Positions 22,968-35,442 of a DNA stretch of 64,000 bases are shown one piece after another. The position numbers and the translations under genes were made by a program. How positions within the stretch are numbered: the first letter of the stretch is position 1; each line of letters opens with the position of its first letter. Below the pieces are notes generated by a model. That model searched no databases, was not told the origin of the DNA, and was given only the letters and a program-made list of their open reading frames with translations. The stretch covers positions 24,631,001 through 24,695,000 of the forward strand of contig NC_088913.1 in assembly GCF_963576675.1 (NCBI RefSeq), written 5' to 3'. Source of the stretch: Euphorbia lathyris (Eukaryota; Streptophyta; Magnoliopsida; Malpighiales; Euphorbiaceae).

Positions 22968-23366
22968 TTGGTTTCTTGCTGCTCTGATGCGAGTTTTTTC
23001 ACTATTCTAGGACGATCGGGTTGCGGGTTGGTGCTGCGTAATGATGAAGGTGAATTTCTACAGGCGAAATCAGCAACGGTTGGCAGAGTAATGGATATTA
23101 GGGAAGGTGAAGCTTGGGCGTTGTTAAACGTTGTTAATTGGGTGAGGGAATTGGGGATCAATTCAGTAGTATTCGAAACTGATTTGCTGGAAACTGTCAA
23201 GGCTATTCAGTCTGGTCAAGAGGATCTATCCGAGTTTGGTGACTATATCTCTCAATGTCGGTCTGGTTTAACACAAAATAACGGTTTTTCCATCCGTTTA
23301 TCAAAAGACAAGCAAACGGCTTTGCCCATGCATTGGCCAGGGCGGCTAACAATCATGCTAGTCTAG
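22968..23366 (+). pseudogene. LINE RNase H-like domain
   Basis: Matches the plant LINE RNase H-like (RVT_3) domain: CSDASFF, GCGLVLRNDEGEF, a GEAWALLNVVNWV helix and VVFETDLLETV. The usual first Asp is in SDAS and the Glu in EGEAWALL. A shift near 23290 breaks the C-terminal part, where the ANALA-type ending appears in another frame. Confidence 0.82.
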
Positions 23367-23490
23367 CTATCTTTGATATTTTACCTGGTTTTATTCATGT
23401 TTCTGCTTTGAACTTTTGCCGTTCTTTGGCTCATTAATGACATTTATCTTCAAAAAAAAAATTAATATATATATAAGATACAGTATTGAT

Positions 23491-23651
23491 CACATGCACC
23501 TTAATGAGCATGTAGAATTTGCTCATTCACCGTTAGATATAGACTTATTAGAATTCTAAGGTGGAGATTCAAAACATCCTGAGGCTTAGATTTAATAAGC
23601 CTATATCTAACGGTGAATGAGCAAATTCACTTGCTCATTAAGGTGCATGTG
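23491..23651. mobile_element. 161-bp foldback MITE
   Basis: Starts CACATGCACCTTAATGAGCA and ends with its reverse complement. The arms are about 60 bp with few mismatches (both carry GCTCATTCACCGTTAGATAT) around a ~40-bp centre. No ORF and no clear target duplication, so the superfamily is undecided. Confidence 0.85.
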
Positions 23652-23799
23652 AATATTCCTGATATAAGATAATAGATATTAGTGACAAATAAATAATAGT
23701 TTTTATTATTGTTATTGTTAGTTAAAACGTAATTATCTCTTAGTAATAGAGGTAGTTTGGTAATTTACTAAGAGTGTCATCATGACCTTTGTACGTTAA
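23652..23799. other. AT-rich spacer
   Basis: Nothing recognised. Confidence 0.4.
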
Positions 23800-26560
23800 G
23801 ACATTCTATGCATGTCAGCACACCATGCACCTATACTCCAAAGTTACTTTATTGTACGATTGGTAGCTTAGGGTCGAGTCAACTATTTCACACGAATCTC
23901 ACTTACCTGTCGTCATTCGCATCTGGGGGATGTAGTCCATACATAGCACCTTCGTATTTCAGAGTTGTGGGCAATGCCCTGACCTCCGAAACGAACCCTT
24001 AACTCGTGTGTTGTCCACACCTCCCATTTGTACCTTTAGGTGTGCCACGTGGGTCGTCATGGTTCCCCCTCGTATTTACATCGTCCCACTGTCCGGACCC
24101 CAGGTCACATTGACCCTCTAACGCACGTTTCACACGAAGTCATCGCATCATATCCGCACTTTAACTGGCGCCTTATATGTCGCCTCGTCACATTTAATAA
24201 ATCCATGCGTCATTGTACTAACCTCGTAGCTAGTAGGTCATCCTCATGCCCCATTGGTACTCTCGGTCGTACCTTGTATGTCGACACGTCAGTATTCCAA
24301 ACATGTGATGTTGGTGCTTCGAGCATGCATCAGCTTTCGGTGCATATCCCTTATGTCACCGCTTGCGCTTTAGTCATAGGTTGGGCCTTGTCGAAAACAT
24401 ACCCCATATGTCGCCTTGTCATCAGCAATATTTGTAGTCCGCAAACAGGTCATTAGGCTATCAAACTCTGGACCGACCTTTGACGTGCGTTCAGTATGTC
24501 ATCTCTCGCACCTTACTCACATATCAAAGGCTGAGTCGTTTATACCATCCATTCAGGGTTAAGCTTATGGCACATATCCCCATACGCGGTTTGGTACGTC
24601 CCATTCTCATGTCAAATGTCGAGTCACTCATGTCATCGAGTTCAAGTCGAATCTGGGGCAAGTATCATATATGTCATCACGTGCATCTCGCTTATATCTC
24701 CAATGTTGAGTCATTTGTATCATCAAGTTCGAGTCGAACTTTTGGCACGTACCTGTTATATAGAGTGATTCATGTAGTCCAGTCCAAGTTATACCATTAG
24801 GCACGTACCCTATGGGCCGTCTCGGGCGTCCCGCTCACACCTTGACACACTGAGTTGTTCATGTCGTGAGGCTCCTGTCAAACTTTTGACGTATGCCCCG
24901 TAAGTCGTCACTCATGTCTTGAGTGCGCCTCAAACAACGGTTTGTTTATATTGTCAAATCCTCGACACGCTCCCCCTACATTATTGCTACCATTGTCCAT
25001 GCGCCCCAAACTTCGAACTGTCTTATTTACGAGTCCAAAACATATACCCCATATGTCGCTATTTGGGTCTCGCTCGTATCAGTGGTATCGAGCTGTTCGT
25101 ACCGCGTCTAAGTCCAACATTTGGCACTTAGCTCGAATGTCTTGGTTTACACCTTCGTGGCTCCTCAAGCATTGAGTTTGTTCATAGTGATAGGTTCCAG
25201 TCAAACTATCGACGTCTACCCTGTGTGTCATCAATGGTATCTCAAACATCGGTGATGGACCAAATACGTCATAAATATCCACGTAAGATCTTTAGGGATT
25301 CTCATAAAACATATCGTCGTCTGGTTTGCGCTATGAAATAAGTTGACCTTTGACATATACCAGGTAAGTCGTCGTTTGCATCTCGTTGGTACTTCGATCG
25401 GATTGGGACACCTCTCATTCTGCCGGACGCACCAATGCTCCACAAATACATCGATATGTTTGTGTCTCTAGCTTGAGTTGACCCTTAAATTGCACCCTAC
25501 GGACCGGTGTCATGTGCAGCCGATGTCTCCAATGTTTTTAGGACATACCTCTCGAGTCATCTCTATGGTTCATCTATATCCAAAGTTGGCCGGATACTGC
25601 GTGTGTCGTCCGTGTACCGTATTCGTGTCTCGAATCGGTCAAACGCACCAAATGTGTCGGATTTCCCCTGTGGTGGTCGCTGTTCCAAAAGCAAAACATC
25701 ACATCGCTCAAAAGTTTGGTGTAAGTCAACCCTGGGGCACATCGAACATGACTCTCATCATATCTTTTGCCTACCCCTAAGGCATGCCGGTATGTCATCG
25801 CGTTTCCTAAACGCATCGCATCTCAAAACGCTCCGTCATGATACTAGTGAGTAGCACATACCTCTTGTCGACATATATATCCCATTGGTACCTCAAGTTT
25901 CGGGTGTGCCGCGATCAACGTCCCATCATGTAATATGTTCGTATTTCATGCACATCGTTATAATGGTTGCTTTCCGAGGAAAGCTAACATTTGACGCACG
26001 TCACATAGGTCACTCGAGTCTCCCCTACAGCTTCACCTGTTTAGGGCATGTCCTGCGTGTTACCACGTTCTACGTAGCACGCCAGGGTTTCGGTAGCACC
26101 TTATGTATTGGTATCTTGGGTCTAAACTAACTATCGACCCATGCCCCCTATGTGGTGGTCACGTCCCACTTGCTTCTAGTTTAGGACACACCCTCTATGT
26201 CGGCCTGTTTCAGGAAGTTTGTGTTTCCTTCCCAGAAAGGCGGTTCTCTGCTATCGGTATCGACACCAAATAAACTATGGACACATGCCCCGCACATCTT
26301 CATCATGGTCTGTTTAAATCTCAGATGTACCATGAGCGTCACATCAGCCTGTGTAACGTCCCGTATCTCCGAAGTACGTCATTACAACCAATGATGACAA
26401 TCCCTCACATACATCTAATGTATGCTCACTTATGTTGTCTTTTTTTTAGATCGTTAGTCGTGTTGAGGTACCAAGTATGTCATTCCCCCCACTCATCCCG
26501 CTACCCCTCGAATATATTTACACATCGGGAATATCACTGGGGTACACTCTCATTTACCTA
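23800..26560. repeat. Degenerate tandem array, period about 88 bp
   Basis: Recurring words such as GGCACGTACCC, ATGTCGTC, CATCTCGCT, GAGTCGTTCATGTCATC and GTCGAACTTT appear in a fixed order. Anchors near 24397, 24482, 24571, 24659, 24744, 24801 and 24888 are spaced about 85-89 bp, with one 57-bp step. Base composition is richer in G+C and CpG than the flanks. Units are strongly diverged, so a simple self-match would look weak. The many short ORFs share no conserved frame. It could be an old satellite or the untranslated tandem region of a large Tat/Ogre-type element, whose gag-like remnant follows at 26990. Confidence 0.6.
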
Positions 26561-26989
26561 GCGTCCTAGTGAATTTTACACACCAATAAAGGTCGCCTCA
26601 ATCTCACAAGCGTCAGTCAGGTCGAGCATCATTCAACTTTGTACATCTTGTAAAGCATTGCATAGTAAACTCGTAGGGTTCATACTAATGTGTGTATAAC
26701 AGTTGAAAGGGTTTCGGGCATCCGCACCTCCAAACAGGTAAGTTAGCACAGACGACCCAAGTGCGACCGACAGCTCTAGTGAAAAGGGGGTTTAGCTCTA
26801 TTCAAAATCGTGTTTATGTTGTAAGAAATAAAGCACACACGACGAATCATGCATAAATCATACATCCATCGAAAGGAGGCACAAGTAGATAGCTCTAGCA
26901 TTCGCATCGCACGTGCATCGCATCATCAAAATTCATAATGCCTAAAAAGCTCCACTCACTGAACCTTTCTCTTTCCTTTTTAGAAACCC
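26561..26989. other. Spacer before gag-like remnant
   Basis: No gene. A GCATCGCA-rich stretch near 26900-26935 and a possible splice donor, CAGGTAAGT, near 26738 are the only notable words. Confidence 0.35.
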
Positions 26990-27770
26990 AACTCATGGCC
27001 TAGTCCAGCAATCCAAACCACAATCTTGAGAGTCGTGTGCAAGGGGCTTTAGCCAAATACATCTTTTCTGATGAGTTCAAACATGCTCTTAATGATCCGG
27101 AGGTTGCTAAGAATTATGGGGTTGAAAGTTCCCAGAGGATGACATGAGATTTCAATCTCAGAGCAGAAATCGAGCGAATTCTTCTCGATATCCTTGCTTC
27201 AGATGAATTCAAGATAGAGCTGAAAAGGTTGGTCCGGGAGGTCCTGAGTGAATCGCTAGTTGCGGAAATCCCGAAAGCTGCTGTAGAGAAACCTATGTTC
27301 CAGTTCGCGTCACAGTCTACCCTACAAACATTCACTCCACTAAGGGTAGCCTCACACCATGTTTCACGAACACAACAAGATCCACACCATCAGGGACATG
27401 AGATTGCCAGGGTTGTTCGCCCTCCATCACCTGCTCAGTATAGAGGGGAGGGAAGGGAGTTCTCCACTTTCACTAAAACCCTTATTTGAAGTGTTGGAGG
27501 GTCTACAAATGTATGACATGCTTCATCCTCTACCAGCCACGGGAGGTTAAACCACTGAGTTAGTCAAACGCAGGGGCTACTGCCACTTCCACCAGAAATA
27601 TGGTCACGAAACAAGTACTTGCATGATGTTGAAGCATGAAATCCAAGATCTTATCGAAGCCGGGAAGATAAGTGATCCAGATCCTTCTGAGCAGATGAAG
27701 CCTTCGACTTGTTCCTTGAACGACGAAGTCTACAACGGATCAGGATAAGCTAAAGAAGAAGTTCTCGAGA
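26990..27770 (+). pseudogene. Gag-like remnant of a Tat/Ogre-type element
   Basis: Around 27575-27640 the + strand reads a CHFHQKYGHETSTC zinc pattern followed by a helix (LKHEIQDLIEAGK). The layout is the same as in the gag at 3560, which reads CRYHRKNGHDTDAC. Upstream, 27050-27330 encodes a helical charged segment with stops and shifts. Nothing long is open. Probably part of the same old element as the surrounding hairpin repeats. Confidence 0.6.
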
Positions 27771-29215
27771 TTGAGGACACTTATGAAGTGGAAGAATCTG
27801 AAGCTTCCTGAAGTAGCATGAGAGAGAGGATTGCACTTGTAGTCTTTATCCTTGTCTTTTATTTTATCTTCTATTCCACAAGATGTTATTAACCTCCTTT
27901 TAAATTCAATGAAATTTCATTTCCGCAAACTTTATCCTAAACATACGTACTTACATTTGATACGTACTTACCACTCAATTGAGATATTCCTGCTTCTATC
28001 ATGGCACAGACGTAAGCTCTAGAATATACTTATTGTTCAGTGCTTAACCACTGAAGAGAGAAAATTAAGAGAGTAAAAAAATAAATAAATAAATAAATCA
28101 TGAGAAGCGATTCCCTGGCTCTACGATGATAAGTCGGGCGTAGACCCATCAAACGAAGGGTTCTCACCGGCTTGTGCCAAAAAGAAGACTGAGCGACAAT
28201 CAACAAAGTCCAAAAAGAGAGAAAAAGAAAAGAAAAGAAGGAGTAAGCAACAAGCCCTCAAAACCATGCTAGCACTAAGGCACCGACAAAAATTTCTCCC
28301 CCCAAAGGGGACACTAGTACATGAGTGCACCATTCAGAACAAGACGGGGGCAACTAACCTATCAATGATAAAGGACCCTGTTCCAGGATCAACGAGAAGG
28401 TTTAGATCTATGATGACTCAAAGTTAAAAAAAAAAGAGTAATGCTAAAAAAGGCTCAAGGGCAAAGTCAAGCCAATCAGAAGTAAAAGAAAATTATTCAA
28501 ATAAAAAGCAGACATGACTAGCCAAGGAACGTCGAGGTGACAAGAGCGGTTGACATTGCCTAACAAATGGGTGATCAAATGTACAAGAAAAGCTCACTTT
28601 AGCAAAGAAAGATCAAATGCATACTCGAATAACGACAAAGGCGACGACGAAGTTTAGAACTACGGTCAATCTCAACGGATCCGAGGAATCTGTCTCATGA
28701 AAATTAAAAAAAGAAAAAAGAAAATCCCGATAGGTTGAAAATCAGCAAAGGACGGCCTATGCAACAATGAGGGACACCCCAATAAGTGAAAACCCTATAG
28801 GGCGCTTATTTGAAAATTCCGAGGGTAAAAGGAGAGAGTTAAAATAATTGAAATGTGAAAACCCGAAAGGGCATACTTTGGTGACAGTGGTTAATAAACT
28901 GAGTAGTAAACGATTCAATGTATGTTTGCCAAGTTCTTTATTTAAGCTAGACGGTTGCATTTGCAATGAAAACACCCGCATCAATAGACACCCCATCTCA
29001 ACTGAAATCACCTCAACACCCATAAGCCGATCCAAAATCTAAAAAAAAAGAGAAAAACTAAAAAAAGGAAAAAAAAGAAAGGCTTCCTCTCTCTCTTATG
29101 CTCCATGAAGTCTGGTTCCTCTTCTCCTCTGTGGTCCTCTCAAGAGCCAAACTTCGAACGAAGTGTCTCTCCTCCATAGCCACTCCCAACGGCAGTATCC
29201 CTAGCTGAGTACACG
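27771..29215 (+). other. Untranslated element sequence, purine-rich
   Basis: No protein recognised. A- and G-rich tracts (28195-28245, 29040-29075) and the first block of hairpin repeats (28735-28880). It is probably internal sequence of the element whose gag remnant precedes it. Confidence 0.45.
28735..28880 (+). repeat. Tandem hairpin repeats, block 1
   Basis: Units read GTGAAAACC, stem, GGGC. CCCTATAGGG is at 28793-28802 and CCC-GAAA-GGG at 28862-28871, 69 bp apart. Weaker units start near 28735 and 28811. Confidence 0.65.
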
Positions 29216-29220
29216 TGAAA

Positions 29221-31413
29221 TGTCACGTCCGTGTCCAAAAATATTATTATAATATGATATTAAGTTGGAAACCGATTAATATTTTAGATAACTGATTTCC
29301 TCGACTAATATCGAACTAATACTGAACCATTAAGCGCTTTAGTTCCTATTTACTTATCAAATAGAAATAAATAGGAAAAGGGAGATGATTGGATTAAAGG
29401 AACATAATACAAAACAAATAGTTTAAAAACGTGTTAAACGAGACCTAAAAACATAAATTATAAGAATTGGGTCTAAATTGAAATAAAAAAAAAGAAGAAA
29501 TCATGTTATAAATGAAAACTCCAAACTTGTCATTAGCTTGATATGGGAATTTAATTGATATGTTAATGAGTGATGGAATTGTGGCTAGAATTTGAAAGAG
29601 TGAAAATAAAACAGGTGAGTATAAATCCTAAACGTATACTTAACTGATGTGAAATTGTGTAAGGGAATTTGGTTACAATTAAACATATACTTAATTGATA
29701 AATTGGGAGGGATTAAAAGGGAATTCAGGAAAGTCAGGGGGGCAACTCTCTTCTTCACGAACCTTCTCCATAATTTCCATCTTCCTCGAGAACGAACAGG
29801 AAGCATCTAGAAATAACTTCCCTCTCTCTTTTGATAAAGAAAAAGAAACTCCTCACCTTGCATCTTTTTCTCACGCTAGAATGGGAAAGAGAGAAATGGA
29901 TCTCCCGTTCATTCCTTTCGTCAAAGATTTTGTTGGCTTCCTTTATTATTATTTTTTTAAAGTTCAGAGGATTTCACATGAGGCTTTCCGGAATTGAAGT
30001 TGAAATGGGCGGAATAGACCTGAATTTCTTCTCCGGTGGTCTTGGCATCAATGGTGGGCGGTTTTAAGAGGGAGAATCAAGCATGTAAGTGGTTCAGGTA
30101 AAGATACCCATTTCTCCTCAAGTCCTAATTTCTTCCTGATATTGGTTCCGAGAAAACCCCAATTATCGCTTCTCTTTTGTGTCTTGATATGCAAAATCTG
30201 AATTTTCACTGACATTAAGAATTCCAGTAATTTCTCTGCTACTATAGCATTCTGTTATTCCTTCTTATTTCACTGAATTGAATATTTTACTATAGCATTC
30301 TGGATGTGTTTCTATTGGAGTAGTGGGGATATTTTTGATCTAAGCATATTAGTCGGTGATATTTGATTTGTTTTCTTTGGGTTTTATGTTCAAATTGTGG
30401 TTTGTAAGAGAATCCGTTTTTTATTGAGCTTCAAATGCAACTGTAGGAAGGCTGAGCTGCTTTATTTCCTTAAGGTCACTTTTAAAGGATAAGTTAGTTT
30501 AGCCATGTTTAAGTATTGTAATAGTTACTTACCAGTAAATTAGGAACTAGTAAATGGGGCAATAGTTCTTAGTAGTTTGAAATCTGAAACATGCTCCTTA
30601 GGAAGGATTGATCCATTAGAGGCTATGAGTTTAAAATTCAAACAAGGGTAAGGTGTGCCTCTCTTGATAGGATAGAGAAACCAGAGTAATTAGAAAAATT
30701 CTCAAAAGTTTATTTCAAAATCTAGTATATCTATATTCTTGTACCTTTCCAGAACCTTGAGTGTTTGGTGAAAACATATAATATGATTTTTGTGAAAGGA
30801 ACTTATGTAAATTGCTTGAATTATCAAGCACCAAAAGACAACATGACGAGAAACAAGTATCTGTTGATGCAATAGAAAATAAGAACATTGAACTCCATGA
30901 TGGCATAGAGGGGAAGTCTACTGTTTTTAGGAAGTAAATTGATCATGAATATTTTGAATCCAAAATGTGTATATTAAGTATAATGGTCTATAAGTCAAAT
31001 TATGTATGGATAGGTCTATCAATGATAAGCTTTTCAATCTTATGCTGTTTCGGGATAGAGTTTAATCTGAAAGTAAAGGTTTTGAGTAAGCAGTTATAAT
31101 AAGTCCTTAGGCATCACATTTGAGGTTCCATAAATATTACACCATTGGTAGAACTACGTGGCTTTAATTCTCAATTTGGAATTATTGAGATACGTAGGAA
31201 GTTTCATACTAAAATATTATCAAGTCCAAGCCAAATCGGTAGATCAAATTAATTAGTCAAATTAAAAATTTGTTAAGTGTTTATTAGATTATTAGGGGGA
31301 TAAATAATGAAATAAACTTTGGGTAGTCCAAATAATTTTTATTCTATTACTGTTAGAAGTTCGTTATCCTCTTTACCGTTCATATCTGATGCCGTTTAGG
31401 GTCGGGTGTGACA
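29221..31413. mobile_element. Solo LTR, 2193 bp, duplication TGAAA
   Basis: Starts TGTCACGTCCGTG and ends TCGGGTGTGACA, with matching terminal inverted ends (TGTCAC/GTGACA). TGAAA flanks it at 29216-29220 and 31414-31418. No internal coding sequence. Length and ends fit a chromovirus (Tekay/Del-type) LTR; that assignment is inference. Confidence 0.85.
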
Positions 31414-31418
31414 TGAAA

Positions 31419-32146
31419 TCTCACCTCGAGTTGGCAGGGGCATACGCTCGCATCAATTTCTAACCCACACCAAGACGGTAACTTCAATCGGGGGCACGAC
31501 CAGGCAATCAGATCACCGTCCATCTCGCTCCGAAAAGCTTCTCCATTAACGAAGGCATCAGACATGAACTCATTGTCAAATTCTCATCATAGAAGTGGCC
31601 CGTGGATATGAACCCCCTGTGCTATCCGGTATCATTTACAATCAAGAGAAAAAAAAGAAGAAAAACTGAACAAAAAGTTGGATTGAAAACCTCAAAAGAG
31701 GCAATCCGAGCAAAAGGAGAGATAGAGGAAAAAACAGTGAGATATAGAAAAGATGAATTGAAAACCCCTAGGGGCGGTTCATGCAAAAGGAGAGATAGAG
31801 AATATCGGAGAGATCCCGTTGAGTTGGAAACCCGAAAAGGGCGGCTCAAGCAAAATTAGGAAAAAATGAATGCGTCGATCTCTGGTTAAAGGCGAGAGCC
31901 CCTTGGCACAAGCTCATCAAAACCAAATCCCCATCCTTATAACCTTTGGTTTCAAACTTATCCTTGCCCTCATCCTTTCACACATTGGGGATGGCCTGAA
32001 ACATCATTTCTCGATCCGAAGCTACCAAAATCCCCCAACCTATGAAAAGGGAATCCATTCGACCATCTCATCCACACATACATAGTTTGCATACACACAT
32101 GTCCATACATCTGCATAAAGCAAAAAGCATAGGCCACACGTATGCA
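31419..32146 (+). other. Host sequence of the solo LTR, continued, with hairpin block 2
   Basis: Continues the purine-rich untranslated element sequence interrupted at 29220. No gene recognised. Confidence 0.45.
31680..31845 (+). repeat. Tandem hairpin repeats, block 2
   Basis: Three units: CCTC-AAAA-GAGG (31690-31701), CCCCTAGGGG (31765-31774) and CCC-GAAAA-GGG (31831-31841), 75 and 66 bp apart. Each is preceded by TTGAAAA or TTGGAAA, and the first two are followed by CAAAAGGAGAGATAGAG. Confidence 0.75.
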
Positions 32147-32591
32147 TATTGTAGTCAGGCAAAAATCACAAAAACACCTCATAAATCTGTTGTTAGGGAT
32201 TCTAAACCTCTAGATTTAATTCATTCTGATATATATGAATTAAATGGAAAGTTGACTAGAAATGACAAACAGTATTTTATAACCTTTATTGATGACTGTT
32301 CTGACTTTACTTTTGTTTATTTGATGAAAAATAAAAGTGAAGCGTTTAACATGTTTAAGTTGTTCATAGTTTAAATAGAAAATCAATACAATAGGAAAGT
32401 CAAGAGACTTCGTAGTGATAGAGGCACATAATATGGTTCTAGCTTGTTTATTGAATTTTATCAATCATATGGTATTATAGATGAAACCACAGCACCTTAT
32501 TCACCAGAAATGAACGGAAAGGCTGAAAGGAAAAATAGGACACTTACCGAGTCTGTAGTAGCTATTATGCTTAGTTCAGGTGCTGCCTCAT
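32147..32591 (+). pseudogene. copia-C integrase, first part
   Basis: Reads LIHSDIYELNG (first Asp), then SDRGT (second Asp) and NGKAERKNRT (catalytic Glu). Stops occur near 32374 and 32428. Runs to SSGAAS, where the solo LTR begins. Confidence 0.83.
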
Positions 32592-34046
32592 TGATGTGTC
32601 CATATTTATTTACATCTTTATGTCTTAATTCTCTTTAGTTTAGTGTTAGTTTTACTTTATTAGTGTTTGTTTACCTTGTTTTGTGTTTTATAGGTGTTTT
32701 TGGCGATGCAATTCAAATTAAGGATTCAAATGTTGATTTTATAGAGCCTAAAGTGAAACCAGAGAAAGCAGTCAAGTCCTAAGGCATGCCCATGGCTTAG
32801 GCCATGTTGAAGAAGGAAATTATGCACTAAAGAGCTGATTTGTCCTAACTCGTTCCCATGGGTAAGGACCAGTATGAATTTGGGAGTTGGGTTTTGCTTA
32901 GAAGATTTCTATTTTAAGATTTTTATTCTTTGCAACTTTTATTATTAGTTTTAAATATGTTAAGACATTACTATAAGATTTAATTCTATTAGGATTTTAT
33001 AATATAGAATCCTAGTAGGAGTTTAATTCTATATAGGATTTTATTATTATATTTTTAGAGGGAGTTATTTAGTTTCTCTCTAGTTAGAAAAATGTAGAAG
33101 GTGGAAAGAGTGGGAAAGTGGAATTTTACGTTTTATAAGACAAACAGACAATCGGGGATCGATATCTATCATCATCGACCTTTTCTTCCAACAACATCGA
33201 TTCTCTAGAGGCTCCTTCATCTTTCTTGTGTATGCTCTCTTCCATGATGAACTAAACTCCAATTTCAAGCTAGAGGATTTAAGTCTTGAACAATGGAATT
33301 GTGAGATCATTCTGTACTATTTTCCTTCATATATTTCAAGTAATCAATCTCTATTCTGTTTATATTCCCATTACATGATTTAATTGAATAATTGATTTGA
33401 TTATTTACTTGTAATTGTTTTCTAATTAGGTGTTTAAATACGTAATCGTTTAAATCATCTGATACAAGTAGCCAAATAACATAATTAATTGTGGACAAAC
33501 TTTTGATTTATGTTATGAAGTGATGATTGATATACTCAAAATAATCCTCTTGTGTGATTGTTGAGTAGAGTTAGCATCTCTTTTGTACTTTAATGCTTTT
33601 AATCGAATTAAATTCTAAAGCTTGTTTAGAACTGTTTGATTGATTAGAGATAATTAGTGAACGTTTCCTGATTATCTAAACTGTAAGAAGAAATTGGTTA
33701 TTGATGCTTTTTAATAACTAGCTAATTTATTTGAATGGTGAAACATATCTTTATGTATGATTGATGATCAATTAGTTAAATTCAAGACTTGAATTTAACC
33801 TCTAGCAGGAATCGCCTCATATTAAGTTATTTATATCATTACTTGCTGTTGAATTGATTTAATTACTTCCAGTTAATTTTATTCACAGAAATCTACAAAC
33901 AAAACCCCCCTAATTTACTTTTCCGTTGTTCATTCTATAAAGTTTTAATTCAACCAGTCTCTGTGGATTCGACCCTACTCCACATTTATTACAGTTTTCT
34001 AGTTCCAAGAGTACGTGTTTATTTTTGGTGAATTCGACACTCATCA
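32592..34046 (+). mobile_element. Solo LTR, 1455 bp, duplication CTCAT
   Basis: Starts TGATGTGTCCATATTTATTT and ends TTCGACACTCATCA. CTCAT occurs at 32587-32591 and 34047-34051, and removing the LTR restores the copia-C frame. The CTGTGGATTCGACCC word near 33960 is typical of Athila/Tat-type LTR ends. Two imperfect palindromes lie in its first third (32777-32801 and 32850-32878). Confidence 0.93.
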
Positions 34047-34051
34047 CTCAT

Positions 34052-34545
34052 ATTGGTGGGGAGAAATCCTATTGACTGTTTGCTATGTGCTAAATAGGGT
34101 CCCTAAGTCAAATAGCAAAATCTCTCCTTATGAGATCTTGAAAAATCAAACACCTAGCCTATCATATTTTAGAACTTGGGGTTGTTTGGCTTATGTTAGG
34201 ATTCCTGACCCAAAGAGAGTCAAATTTGCTAGTAGGGCTTATGAATGTGTGTTTATTGGATATGCTCTGAATAGCAAAGCATATAGGTTCTATGATTTGA
34301 ATGCACATGCTGTCTTGGAGTCAAATGATGCTGACTTTTATGAAGATAGATTTCCTTTTAAATTGAGAAATAGTGGGGGTGCATCATCTAGTAGCATGCC
34401 TGCTGTTAGACCTATAGTGCAAAATGAAAGTGTGGAATCTGAACCTAGGAGAAGTAAGAGACCTAAGGTATACAAAGACTTTGGTTCTGACTTTTATGCT
34501 TTCACAATAGAAGAGGATCTATACTTACTATACATGAAGTCTTAA
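34052..34545 (+). pseudogene. copia-C integrase, C-terminal part
   Basis: WWGEILLTVCYVLNRVPKS, then YFRTWGCLAYV and VFIGYALNSKAYRFYD, the usual copia integrase tail, ending in a variable serine-rich linker and a TAA near 34543. Confidence 0.85.
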
Positions 34546-34556
34546 CCTCCTTAGAT

Positions 34557-35442
34557 GTTGATCTATGACAAGAAGCCATTAATGATGAAATGGACTCACT
34601 TGAGTCAAACCAAACCTGGCACTTAGTAGACTTACCACCAGGTTGTAAACCAACAGGTTGTAAATGGATCCTTAAAAAGAAACTGAAACCTGATGGTTCA
34701 GTAGATAAGTATAAGGATCGCCTTGTAGCTAAAGGCTTTAGACAAAGAGAAAATGTTGATTTCTTTGATATTTATTCACCTGTTACTAGGATTACGTCAG
34801 TACGTGTTTTGATTGCTATTGCTTATGTGCACAATTAGTGGTGCACCAAATGGATGTTAAAACTGCGTTTTTGAATGGTGAATTAGAAGAAGAGGTTTAT
34901 ATGGATCAACCTGAGGGCTTTGTAGTTTTTGATCAAGCCTATAAGGTATGTAAGTTAGATAAGTCTTTATATGGGCCAAAACAAGGACCTAAGCAATGGC
35001 ATGCAAAATTTGATAACTTGATTATTTTAAATGGCTTTAAGGTGAATGAGAGTGATAAATGCATCTACTACAAAAATGAAAATGGTGTTTGCACCATTAT
35101 ATGCTTATATGTTGATGACTTGCTATTTTTGGATCTAATATTCATGTTGTGAATTCTGTAAGTCAATTCTATGTGAAAACTTTGACATGAAAGATCTAGG
35201 AGAAGTGAACGTCATTCTTGGCATAAAGATAACTAGGTCTGAAACTGGAATTTCTTTAGATCAATCTCACTACATTGAGAAGATTCTAAAGAAATATAAC
35301 TACTTTGATTGTAAACCTGCATGTACACTTTATGACCCTAGTATAAAACTTTTTAAGAACACTGGAGACAGTGTAAGACAATCAGAGTATGCTAGCATAA
35401 TTGGCAGCCTTCATTATGCCACTGATTGTACTAGACCCGACA
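34557..35442 (+). pseudogene. copia-C reverse transcriptase
   Basis: NQTWHLVDLPPGCKP, then a stop near 34838, [18 protein letters not shown], intact YVDDLL at 35108, a shift near 35140, and MKDLGEVNVILGIKI through CTRPDI. It is cut at 35442. The palm catalytic residues are present, but the frame is broken in at least two places. Confidence 0.87.

Larger units (their letters stand above)
22524..23461 (+). mobile_element. 5'-truncated plant LINE (L1 type), 3' end
   Basis: Contains the C-terminal zinc-finger-like domain and RNase H of a plant LINE, then a short 3' UTR and an A run (about 23452-23461). The word TATATATAAGA occurs just before (22513-22523) and just after (23468-23478), a plausible but low-complexity target duplication. 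The 5' truncation and the A tail fit target-primed reverse transcription. Confidence 0.82.
32147..35442 (+). mobile_element. Decayed copia pol fragment (copia-C), interrupted by a solo LTR
   Basis: Integrase, reverse transcriptase palm and thumb in order, but no gag, no RNase H and no LTRs of its own. It is interrupted at 32591 by a solo LTR and cut at 35442 by an LTR palindrome. The left boundary is abrupt, at CSQAKITKTPHK in the integrase linker. Confidence 0.85.

Noticed and set aside
23808..26561. Many ORFs of 60-140 codons on both strands
   Set aside because: They shift frame from repeat unit to repeat unit and share no motif; they are by-products of the degenerate tandem array.
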